Shown: one piece after another, positions 1-4,884 of the stretch
How the letters are laid out: each line of letters opens with the position of its first letter
How positions within the stretch are numbered: position 1 is the stretch's first letter
NCBI GenBank assembly: GCA_036525535.1
Contig: DATDAH010000295.1
Coordinates: 1-7,099, forward strand
Source: DATDAH01 sp036525535
GTDB lineage: Bacteria; Actinomycetota; Acidimicrobiia; Acidimicrobiales; DATDAH01
DNA length: 7,099 nt
Direction: 5' to 3'
Translations under genes and position numbers: made by a program
The notes under the pieces: model-generated
What the model saw: the letters and a program-made list of their open reading frames with translations, nothing else
The model's database searches: none
What the model was told of the DNA's origin: nothing

Positions 1-61
1 GCTGGGCGACGAGGCCACCCCAGAACGTGCTCAGGCCCGTGACGAGAACGCGGCGACCCAC
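1..61 (-). CDS. SDR / NAD-dependent epimerase-type protein, N-terminal fragment (runs off left edge)
   Basis: Only the first 20 codons are in the window. Read on the minus strand from GTG at 61-59, they give MGRRVLVTGLSTFWGGLVAQ. The run VLVTGLSTFWGG is a hydrophobic beta strand followed by a glycine-rich turn, like the dinucleotide-binding start of extended SDR / UDP-sugar epimerase-like proteins (usual form TGxxGxxG). Here the spacing is TGLSTFWGG, a variant I associate with actinobacterial SDRs. The start is well supported. It follows the acyltransferase stop (TGA, 65-63) after one base, and GGAAGG in the 3' end of that gene is a Shine-Dalgarno about 6 nt upstream. The two genes are therefore probably translationally coupled. 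As I recall, an epimerase-like gene (galE2, Rv0501) and an acyltransferase-like gene (Rv0502) are also neighbours in Mycobacterium tuberculosis; I have not checked this. The substrate cannot be inferred from this fragment. Confidence 0.72.
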   Translation of the reverse strand, partial: MGRRVLVTGLSTFWGGLVAQ

Positions 62-62
62 C

Positions 63-974
63 TCAGCCCTTCCAGACCGAACGGCGGGTGCGGATCATGT
101 CGAACAGCTGGTCCTGGATGCGCTGGCGGATGTCGTCCGCGGCGTCCATGACTTTGCTCTTGCTGTAGCGCTCCTGGCCGGCGGGGACGTCGAAGTGGAT
201 CGGATCGAGCACCCGGAGGCGGAACTTGGCGGGAAGCGGCGCCACCAGCCCGAGCGGGCCGAGGGCGAGCATCTGGGGGGTGATGGGCACGTACGGGAGG
301 TTGAGGGCCTTGGCCAGCGGATTGATCTTGGCGATGATCGGCATCGCCTCCTCGGAGCCGACCACGGCGATGGGGATGACCGGGACCCCGGCCTTCATGG
401 CGATCTCGACGAAGCCCCCGCGCCCGAAACGACGGAGGCGATAGCGCTCCGAGACGTGCTTTCCGGTGCCCTTGGTGCCCTCCGGGAACACCAGGACGAG
501 CGCCCGCTTGTCGTGGAGAAGGCGATAGGCGTTGTCCGGGTGGGCCACGACGCCGCCGACCCGCGACCACAACGTCCCGACGACCGGCAGCGACTTGAAG
601 AGGTGGTCGGCCAGCCCGTAGACGGGTCGTTCCAACTCGCTCTCGATGCCGTGCATGATCACGGGGGCGTCGGACGGGACGGCACCGGCATGGTTGGCCA
701 CCAGCAGGGCGCCGCCGTGCTCCGGGATCTTGTCGAGGCCTTCCCATTCGGCCCGGAACCAGGACCGGTAGATGGGGTCGTAGAGCTTCCGGGCCAGCTC
801 CCGCATGTGCTCCGAGCGCCCCCACTCATCGACATCGCCCTGGCGGGCAGGGTCCTCGCGGCCGCTGGCGGAGCGGTCCATGGGCAGACGGACGAGGGTC
901 CCGCCGGGGACGTCGGCCGGCAGGCCTTCGGCGACCGTGGGCGAGGTGTCCACGGGGGTGTCCTCAGAGGCCAT
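63..974 (-). CDS. Lysophospholipid acyltransferase family protein (PlsC/LPLAT superfamily)
   Basis: 303 residues from ATG at 974-972. The protein probably transfers a fatty acyl group from acyl-CoA or acyl-ACP to a glycerolipid or other lipid hydroxyl at the inner membrane face. Visible signatures are NHAGAVPSD at about residues 94-102, giving the catalytic His95 and Asp102; FPEGTKG at about 163-169, the acceptor-binding block; and the hydrophobic stretch GVPVIPIAVVG near 196-206. The His-Asp spacing is longer than the classical HX4D, but NHxGxxPxD-like forms are familiar in the MGAT/DGAT-like branch, so I read it as a subfamily trait. Residues 1-50 are acidic, proline-rich and probably disordered. 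A GTG at 1043 would add 23 basic residues. I prefer 974 because the conserved part begins later and a TAGCCT box sits 10 nt upstream. The gene is divergent from the MFS gene and coupled to the SDR downstream. The exact acyl acceptor is unknown. Confidence 0.88.
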   Translation of the reverse strand: MASEDTPVDTSPTVAEGLPADVPGGTLVRLPMDRSASGREDPARQGDVDEWGRSEHMRELARKLYDPIYRSWFRAEWEGLDKIPEHGGALLVANHAGAVPSDAPVIMHGIESELERPVYGLADHLFKSLPVVGTLWSRVGGVVAHPDNAYRLLHDKRALVLVFPEGTKGTGKHVSERYRLRRFGRGGFVEIAMKAGVPVIPIAVVGSEEAMPIIAKINPLAKALNLPYVPITPQMLALGPLGLVAPLPAKFRLRVLDPIHFDVPAGQERYSKSKVMDAADDIRQRIQDQLFDMIRTRRSVWKG

Positions 975-984
975 ACGCGGGTGC

Positions 985-990
985 AGGCTA
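985..990 (-). promoter_or_regulatory. Putative -10 box (TAGCCT) of the acyltransferase gene, leaderless type
   Basis: On the minus strand TAGCCT fits the actinobacterial TANNNT -10 consensus and ends 10 nt before the ATG at 974. That would place the transcription start at or within a few bases of the start codon. No Shine-Dalgarno is visible before this ATG and I see no convincing -35. The divergent MFS gene has the identical hexamer at almost the same distance. Prediction only. Confidence 0.42.
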
Positions 991-1093
991 CCGGCGAGGA
1001 GTGATCGGGAACGGGTCCGACCCGGCCGAAACGAGGTGTTCACTTCGGTGTCGTGCCCGTCGGGCTGCGGACGGCACCGCGCCGGCCAACTCG

Positions 1094-1099
1094 TAGCCT
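1094..1099 (+). promoter_or_regulatory. Putative -10 box (TAGCCT) of the MFS gene, leaderless type
   Basis: TAGCCT lies 9 nt before the GTG start at 1109. There is no purine-rich ribosome-binding site in the gap, which is pyrimidine-rich (CGGCCCTCC). This geometry suggests transcription beginning at or near the GTG. No clear -35 hexamer is seen. It mirrors the box on the opposite strand at 985-990. Confidence 0.42.
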
Positions 1100-1108
1100 C
1101 GGCCCTCC

Positions 1109-2398
1109 GTGAGCTCTGCTGAACCCGCTGACGTCGAAGAGGAGATCCGTCCCGGACTTCGTTCGGCCGTGGCCGCGTTCAGGTACCGGAACTTCGCCCT
1201 GTTCTGGACCGGGGCCGTCGTCTCCAACACCGGGGGCTGGGTCCAGAACGTCACCGTGCCCTACGTCGTGTTCCGCCTGACCGACAGCGCGGCATGGGTG
1301 GGCTTCGCCTCGTTCAGCCTCCTCATCACGGCCTCGATACTGGGACCCGTTGGCGGGACCCTGGCCGACCGCTTCGACCGCCGCACCGTACTGCTGGTCA
1401 TGTCCACGGCCCAGGCCGCGGTGGCGATGGCCCTGTGGGGGGCTTGGGGGGCCGGCGTCCGGTCCCCCGGCGTGATCATCGCCATGGCGGCCACCTCCGG
1501 GGTGTTCGCCGGGCTGATGATCGGCTCGTGGCAGGCGTTCGTCTCCGAGCTCGTCCCCCGCGAGGCGCTGCTCAACGCGGTGACGCTGAACTCGGCCCAG
1601 TTCAACGCGGCGCGGGCCTTCGGTCCGGCGATCGGCGGTGTCATCCTCGCCCTGGTCGGCCCCGGATGGGCGTTCTTCGTCAACGGGGTGAGCTTCCTGG
1701 CCGTCATCGCGGCCCTCCTGGCCATGCGCCTCGACCGAGTGGTGGAGAAGGCCGTCGGGCGGATGCACATCGTGGCCGACTTCCGCGAGACGGTCCGCTA
1801 TGTGCGGGCGTCGGCGGGCATCGCCGCGTGCGTGATCGTCGTGGCCGCGCTGGGCTTCTTCGAGAGCCCTGTCTTCCAACTGGTGGTGGTCTTCGCCGAG
1901 GACGTCTTCGTCGTCGACGAGTGGGTCTTCGGGGTCCTCAGCGCGGCGCTCGGCATCGGAGCCATCCTGGCCACGCCGTTCGTCGCCGGGTGGGGCAGCA
2001 CGTTCCGGCGCCAGGTGCTGGTCGCCGGGGCCATCCTCCTCTGCGGCACCTCGATGGCCGTCTTCGCCCTCGCACCCAACGCCTACGTCGGCTTCGTCGG
2101 TCTGCTCGGTGTCGGCGCGGGCTACCTCACCATCGCCTCCAGCCTGAACACGACCATCCAGCTCCAGGTCGACGAACAGATGCGGGGCAAGGTGCTCGCC
2201 TTCTACGTGCTCAGCATCACCTTGTGCGCACCGCTGGGCAGCCTGCTCCAGGGGGCCCTCGCCGAGTTGATCGGGCCCCGGGCGACGGTCGCTTCCGGCG
2301 GCGTCTGCTTCGTCCTCGTGCTGGTCCTGCTGCGGGCCCGCGGCTCTCTTGCCCACCTGGACGACGAGGTGGCCCAACCCCTGATCGATCCGGTCTGA
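1109..2398 (+). CDS. MFS transporter, MFS_3 / enterobactin-exporter (EntS)-like
   Basis: 429 residues, the usual length for a 12-helix major facilitator. These are secondary transporters of the cytoplasmic membrane, and the MFS_3 branch contains mainly efflux proteins. A soluble N-terminus of about 27 residues is followed by FRYRNFALFWTGA, a typical opening for this branch. Motif A appears as GGTLADRFDRRTV at about 82-94, in the loop between helices 2 and 3. Near residues 145-200 the segment with LVPREALLNAVTLNS, then FNAARAFGPAIGG, matches the pattern characteristic of MFS_3 proteins. Helices continue to about residue 415 before a short polar tail. GTG is chosen as start because it gives a normal N-terminus and has a TANNNT box 9 nt upstream. 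The acyltransferase gene is divergent, with 134 bp between start codons. The gene ends 4 bp before the nuclease gene, in convergent orientation. The transported substrate (drug, siderophore or metabolite) cannot be read from the sequence. Confidence 0.92.
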   Translation: MSSAEPADVEEEIRPGLRSAVAAFRYRNFALFWTGAVVSNTGGWVQNVTVPYVVFRLTDSAAWVGFASFSLLITASILGPVGGTLADRFDRRTVLLVMSTAQAAVAMALWGAWGAGVRSPGVIIAMAATSGVFAGLMIGSWQAFVSELVPREALLNAVTLNSAQFNAARAFGPAIGGVILALVGPGWAFFVNGVSFLAVIAALLAMRLDRVVEKAVGRMHIVADFRETVRYVRASAGIAACVIVVAALGFFESPVFQLVVVFAEDVFVVDEWVFGVLSAALGIGAILATPFVAGWGSTFRRQVLVAGAILLCGTSMAVFALAPNAYVGFVGLLGVGAGYLTIASSLNTTIQLQVDEQMRGKVLAFYVLSITLCAPLGSLLQGALAELIGPRATVASGGVCFVLVLVLLRARGSLAHLDDEVAQPLIDPV

Positions 2399-2406
2399 GC
2401 GCTCAG
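2395..2406. repeat. 12-bp perfect palindrome containing both convergent stop codons
   Basis: CTGAGCGCTCAG is a perfect inverted repeat centred between 2400 and 2401. The plus-strand TGA of the MFS gene is at 2396-2398, and the minus-strand TGA of the nuclease gene is the complement of 2403-2405. It is too short and lacks a T-tract, so it is not a standard intrinsic terminator. It may simply follow from two TGA stops being placed symmetrically. Confidence 0.6.
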
Positions 2407-3335
2407 TAGGCCCGACTCTCGTCGGTCAGCCACTCCTGACCCTCGGCGCAGTCCTCGGCCAGGGCACACCACCCGCACGCCGTCCCAGGCTTCTTCTGCA
2501 GCGGGCGCTCGGGGTCGCGCAACTCCACGATCGCCGCGATCCCGTCGACGGTGCGGGCCACAGCAGCCTCCAGCACATCGAGGCTCACGTCCTCGATCTG
2601 GAGATGGCCCGAGTCGAGGTAGTGGGTGGCGATGCGCCGGGGGGGCACCCCGAGCCGGAGCGTCTCGATGAGGGCGTAGAAGCGCAGGTCCTCACGATGG
2701 AGCGGGCTGGATCGTCCGGTCTTGAGGTCGATCAGCACCTTGCCCGCCCGGGTCCCCTCGGCCCGCCCGAGAGCCAGGTCGACCTTGCCCGCCAGGACGA
2801 TGGTGCCGCCGAAGAGGTCGTAGTTGAGTCGACTCTCCGGCGCGGGCCGCCACTGCGGGCGAAGGGGCGGCCAACAGTCGAGGAACTTGACGAGCAGGTC
2901 GTTGACGTCGCCCCGCAGCTCGGCCCGTTCGGCCGCGTCACAGGTCCGCAACCACTCGGCGAGCCAGGCATCGCTGTCCTGCAGACGGGCGATGGCCTCG
3001 TCGACCAGGTCGAGGGGCGGTGTGTCCCCCGGGAGGTTCAGGGTGAGCTCGATGGCCTTGTGCGTCACGGTGCCCCGCGCCGTCGCGGCCGAGGGCACGA
3101 ACCCGGCCTGCTCGGCCACGAAACGGACCTCACAACCGTGGACCTCCTTCAGCTTGTACTTGCCGACCCAGAGGGTCTCCTCACCCAGGCCGTCGGCCAG
3201 CGGGGAGAGGGCGTCGTCCAGCATCCTGCGCAGGTCTCCACGCAGGTCCGGGTCGAACTCCGGCCACTCAGTGCGGGGCGCGCCGAGTAGATCCACGACC
3301 TCCTGCTGGGCGGGGTTCAGGGAAGACAGCTCCAT
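2403..3335 (-). CDS. RecB-like PD-(D/E)XK nuclease with predicted 4Fe-4S cluster
   Basis: 310 residues from ATG at 3335-3333. It belongs with the stand-alone RecB/AddB/Cas4-like exonuclease domains (PDDEXK_1 type), which cut DNA with a metal-dependent active site. Visible elements in order: first cysteine in VHGCEVRF (Cys68); GTVTHKAIEL at about 88-97, with the conserved nuclease histidine His92; GKVDLALG at 183-190 (Asp186); VLIDLKTG at 200-207 (Asp203 and Lys205, the D-x-K core); EDLRFYAL near 215-222, in place of the usual QhxxYA motif; and C-x2-C-x5-C at Cys287, 290 and 296. One early Cys plus C-x2-C-x5-C is the AddB arrangement that holds a 4Fe-4S cluster. The N-terminus contains LNPAQQEVVDLLG, which resembles the opening of UvrD-type helicases, but no Walker A follows. 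A GTG at 3428 would add 31 residues and overlap the neighbouring gene, so I reject it. A role in DNA repair or processing is inferred; no helicase partner lies in the window. Confidence 0.88.
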   Translation of the reverse strand: MELSSLNPAQQEVVDLLGAPRTEWPEFDPDLRGDLRRMLDDALSPLADGLGEETLWVGKYKLKEVHGCEVRFVAEQAGFVPSAATARGTVTHKAIELTLNLPGDTPPLDLVDEAIARLQDSDAWLAEWLRTCDAAERAELRGDVNDLLVKFLDCWPPLRPQWRPAPESRLNYDLFGGTIVLAGKVDLALGRAEGTRAGKVLIDLKTGRSSPLHREDLRFYALIETLRLGVPPRRIATHYLDSGHLQIEDVSLDVLEAAVARTVDGIAAIVELRDPERPLQKKPGTACGWCALAEDCAEGQEWLTDESRAY

Positions 3336-3344
3336 CTCGAACCG

Positions 3345-3350
3345 ACGGTA
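3345..3350 (-). promoter_or_regulatory. Putative -10 box (TACCGT) of the nuclease gene, leaderless type
   Basis: On the minus strand TACCGT matches TANNNT and ends 9 nt before the ATG at 3335. The nine intervening bases (CGGTTCGAG) hold no good Shine-Dalgarno. This supports 3335 as the start and suggests a very short or absent 5' leader. No -35 could be assigned. Confidence 0.42.
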
Positions 3351-3417
3351 CGCCGGCGCCGTGACCGCCGCGGGGAGCCTCCGATGGCCGTCACACCCCC
3401 CGGGGAGAATGAGGCCG

Positions 3418-3726
3418 ATGGAAGCCACGTCGGTGCGGTTCGCGGGAGCGGTGAAGAGCCTCAGTGACGTGGCCCGTCGGCAGGGCCTTCAAGCCCCCGC
3501 GTTCCGTAGCCCGCCGCGCCTCGCCGGCTGTGAGCGCACCATCCGATGGCGGCCCGACGGTGGGGCCACGGTCGCCGTCCGCCTCCGCGGCCGCCTCTGG
3601 GTTCAGGTGCTGGCCGACATGGTGGAGGGCGTCGTCGCCGCCAACGGCCTCCAGGGCCCCGATGCTGACCAGGCCCGTACCGCCCTCTGGGCGTCCGTAG
3701 AAGGCGGGGGCCTCCAAGCCGCCTGA
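3418..3726 (+). CDS. Small conserved-looking protein of unknown function (102 aa)
   Basis: I cannot name this gene. The 102-residue product has no signal peptide, no transmembrane segment and one cysteine (Cys38). The N-terminal half is basic and Arg-rich, with FRSPPRLAG at about 29-37. The middle alternates RWRPDGGATVAVRLRGR (43-59), which looks like a pair of beta strands. Then comes a helix with VLADMVEGVVAANGL (64-78) and an Ala-rich C-terminal helix. A short alpha/beta soluble protein is likely. The ATG at 3418 is preceded by GAGG 3 nt away and by GGGGAG about 11 nt away. GAGAAT at 3405-3410 could instead be a degenerate -10 for a leaderless transcript. It is divergent from the nuclease gene (82 bp between starts) and ends 28 bp before the tRNA. 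Coding is supported by the regular GC-rich third positions and by fit between its neighbours. My impression is that similar proteins occur in Acidimicrobiia; this is unverified. Confidence 0.72.
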   Translation: MEATSVRFAGAVKSLSDVARRQGLQAPAFRSPPRLAGCERTIRWRPDGGATVAVRLRGRLWVQVLADMVEGVVAANGLQGPDADQARTALWASVEGGGLQAA

Positions 3727-3738
3727 CCGGCACCTGGT

Positions 3739-3744
3739 TACGGT
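3739..3744 (+). promoter_or_regulatory. Putative -10 box of tRNA-Leu (TACGGT)
   Basis: TACGGT fits TANNNT and ends 10 nt before the mature 5' end of the tRNA at 3755. It lies in the 28-bp gap after the upstream stop codon. It would give a primary transcript with a very short 5' leader. No matching -35 hexamer is evident in the upstream coding sequence. Confidence 0.4.
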
Positions 3745-3754
3745 GGCCGGGCCG

Positions 3755-3840
3755 GCCCGGGTGGCGTAACTGGTAGCCGCGGGGGGCTTAAACCCCCCTG
3801 GCCCCTCGGGGCCGTGTGGGTTCGAATCCCACCCCGGGCA
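3755..3840 (+). tRNA. tRNA-Leu (anticodon UAA)
   Basis: The complete 86-nt class II tRNA folds cleanly. The acceptor stem is GCCCGGG (3755-3761) with CCCGGGC (3833-3839), and the discriminator is A3840, as expected for leucine. The D stem is GCG/CGC around a GG-containing loop. The anticodon stem is five consecutive G:C pairs (GGGGG/CCCCC) with loop CTTAAAC, so the anticodon is TAA at 3789-3791. A long variable arm, GGCCCC/GGGGCC at 3800-3813, is diagnostic of Leu/Ser/Tyr types. The T arm is GTGGG-TTCGAAT-CCCAC (3816-3832). CCA is not encoded (CTG follows), so it must be added by nucleotidyltransferase. It decodes UUA, a codon rare in high-GC actinobacteria; the Streptomyces counterpart is bldA. 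Confidence 0.97.
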
Positions 3841-3855
3841 CTGGAAACCAGCTCC

Positions 3856-3881
3856 GCTGACCCCGCCCGCCCGCGGTCAGC
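3856..3881 (-). terminator. Weak hairpin at the 3' end of the LuxR-type gene
   Basis: GCTGACC (3856-3862) and GGTCAGC (3875-3881) form a 7-bp stem with a 12-nt C-rich loop. The right arm includes the minus-strand stop codon of the regulator. There is no T-tract on either side, so it is not a canonical intrinsic terminator. It could still mark the boundary between the tRNA and the convergent regulator gene. Confidence 0.22.
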
Positions 3882-4497
3882 CCGCGTCGGGCGAGAGGAT
3901 GCCGTCGCGAAAGGCATGGGCGACCGCGGCGCTGCGGTCGGACACGCCGAGCTTCTGATAGAGCGATTTCAGGTGGCTGCGGACCGTCTCGTCACCGACG
4001 AAGAGGGTCTCGGCGATCTGGCGCGTCGACAGGCCGTGACTGATGCCTTCGAGGACCTCGCTCTCCCGACGGGTGAGTCCCCGGGTCAGCCCCGGCCAGA
4101 AGTCGTCCTCACCCAGACGGGCGCCGCTGAGGGCGACCCGGCTGGCGAGGGAGCCGGCGACGACGGCTTCTCCGGCGGCCAGGCGCTTCAGGGCATCCGC
4201 GGCCTCGACGACGGGTGTGGTGTGGAGCAGGAACCCGAGATAGCCCGAGCGCAGGGTCTGGAGGACGAACGGCTCGTCGCGTCGGTGGGTCAGGGCCACG
4301 TGGTGGCACCGGGGGAGCTGGTCGACCAGGCTCGTCGGCGTGCGGGTCGGGTCGGAGGCCACCAGGTCGCCAGCGGCCGGATCGGCGAAGTCCTCGAGCG
4401 GGGCGACGGTCACCCCCTCGCGGGTGGCGACGGCCGCCAGCCCGGCGAAACCGATGGTGGACTCGGGCTCATGCAGCCAGAGCGCGGCGGAAGGCAT
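3877..4497 (-). CDS. LuxR/NarL-type transcriptional regulator with degenerate receiver domain
   Basis: 206 residues from ATG at 4497. The C-terminal part (about 141-197) is a clear LuxR-type helix-turn-helix: LTRRESEVLEGISHGLS, then IAETLFVGDETVRSHLKSLY and QKLGVSDRSAAVAHA, with the usual order of scaffold, recognition and dimerisation helices. The N-terminal 120 residues follow the receiver fold, but key positions are altered. The acidic pair after strand 1 is HE (residues 9-10, in WLHEPE). A possible phospho-acceptor remains in LVASDP (Asp49). The beta-4 Thr is present (VALT, Thr70). The conserved Lys of strand 5 (usually GYLLK) is His92 in GFLLHTTP. Classical two-component phosphorylation is therefore doubtful, and no histidine kinase is adjacent. 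It probably binds DNA as a dimer. The unknown gene at 4540-4848 lies 42 bp upstream on the same strand and may share its transcript. Target genes are unknown. Confidence 0.88.
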   Translation of the reverse strand: MPSAALWLHEPESTIGFAGLAAVATREGVTVAPLEDFADPAAGDLVASDPTRTPTSLVDQLPRCHHVALTHRRDEPFVLQTLRSGYLGFLLHTTPVVEAADALKRLAAGEAVVAGSLASRVALSGARLGEDDFWPGLTRGLTRRESEVLEGISHGLSTRQIAETLFVGDETVRSHLKSLYQKLGVSDRSAAVAHAFRDGILSPDAG

Positions 4498-4539
4498 GGA
4501 CGAAGACCTACCCGCCGAGGGGGTCGGGCAGAAGACGGG

Positions 4540-4848
4540 TCAGGCCGCCCCGAGGTGGGCGCGGATGGCAGAGCCCGAGTCGTCGAGGAAGTCGCTGTCC
4601 CGGGCGAAGGCGACCATGTCGTCGAGGCCAGCCCGCCAGTGGTCGTCGGCGTTCTCGCCGGCCAGCGCGGCAACGGCGTCCACGTCGATCCAGGCGTGGT
4701 CGCCGTCGAGCCGCCCGTACGGTGCCAGCACGAGGCCGAGACGCTCGTCGGTGACGTCCCCGCCGACGACGGCGACGTGGAAGCCGCGGAAGTCAGCGGG
4801 ATCGAGGAGGGTGACGCTCCCGGCTTCGAGGTCGGCGCGGATGATCAC
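4540..4848 (-). CDS. Acidic small protein of unknown function (102 aa)
   Basis: I do not recognise this gene. GTG at 4848-4846 opens a 102-residue acidic, cysteine-free protein. It has beta-like segments SVTLLDP (11-17) and FHVAVVGGDV (23-32), then LGLVLAPYGRL near 37-47, and an acidic C-terminal helical half (AWIDVDAVAALAG at 52-64 and WRAGLDDMVAFA at 71-82). There is no signal peptide or membrane segment, so it is probably cytoplasmic. The open frame continues upstream across the divergent gene at 4885, but the real start is most likely this GTG: TACGTT, a TANNNT box, lies 7 nt upstream, and codons beyond it give low-quality Arg/His-rich sequence. It ends 42 bp before the LuxR-type regulator on the same strand, so the two may be co-transcribed. 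A link between the two proteins is only suggested by position. Confidence 0.66.
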   Translation of the reverse strand: MIIRADLEAGSVTLLDPADFRGFHVAVVGGDVTDERLGLVLAPYGRLDGDHAWIDVDAVAALAGENADDHWRAGLDDMVAFARDSDFLDDSGSAIRAHLGAA

Positions 4849-4855
4849 GGTGGCG

Positions 4856-4861
4856 AACGTA
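4856..4861 (-). promoter_or_regulatory. Putative -10 box (TACGTT) for the 4848 to 3877 transcription unit
   Basis: On the minus strand TACGTT matches TANNNT and ends 7 nt before the GTG at 4848. A -35-like CCGACA (minus strand, 4883-4878; four of six match TTGACA) sits upstream with a 16-bp spacer. The element lies wholly within the 36-bp gap between two divergent start codons, so it may also affect the plus-strand gene at 4885. Confidence 0.42.
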
Positions 4862-4884
4862 GCGGAGCGTGAGAGCCTGTCGGC

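Noticed and set aside
27..1004. Long plus-strand open frame across the acyltransferase gene
   Set aside because: Its product is low-complexity (His, Asp, Gly, Arg rich) with no motif, whereas the minus strand encodes intact acyltransferase motifs. Such shadows are expected at this GC content.
975..1043. GTG at 1043 as the acyltransferase start
   Set aside because: It adds 23 basic, non-conserved-looking residues without a ribosome-binding site. ATG 974 has a TANNNT box at leaderless distance.
1040..2377. 445-codon minus-strand open frame opposite the MFS gene
   Set aside because: The composition is dominated by Asp, Glu, Gly, His and Arg with no domain signature. The plus strand encodes a coherent 12-helix transporter.
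3336..3428. GTG at 3428 as the nuclease start
   Set aside because: It would overlap the start of the divergent 3418 gene by 11 bp and adds sequence of non-coding character. ATG 3335 has TACCGT 9 nt upstream and begins at the LNPAQQ segment.
3755..3900. tRNA-Leu 3' end as an integration (att) site
   Set aside because: No duplicated tRNA 3' end, integrase or foreign-looking cargo is present. The downstream genes share the composition of the rest.
3814..4872. 352-codon plus-strand open frame starting inside the tRNA
   Set aside because: It begins within the tRNA-Leu gene and its product is a Gly/Asp/Glu/Arg-rich shadow of the regulator and the 102-aa gene, with no recognisable domain.
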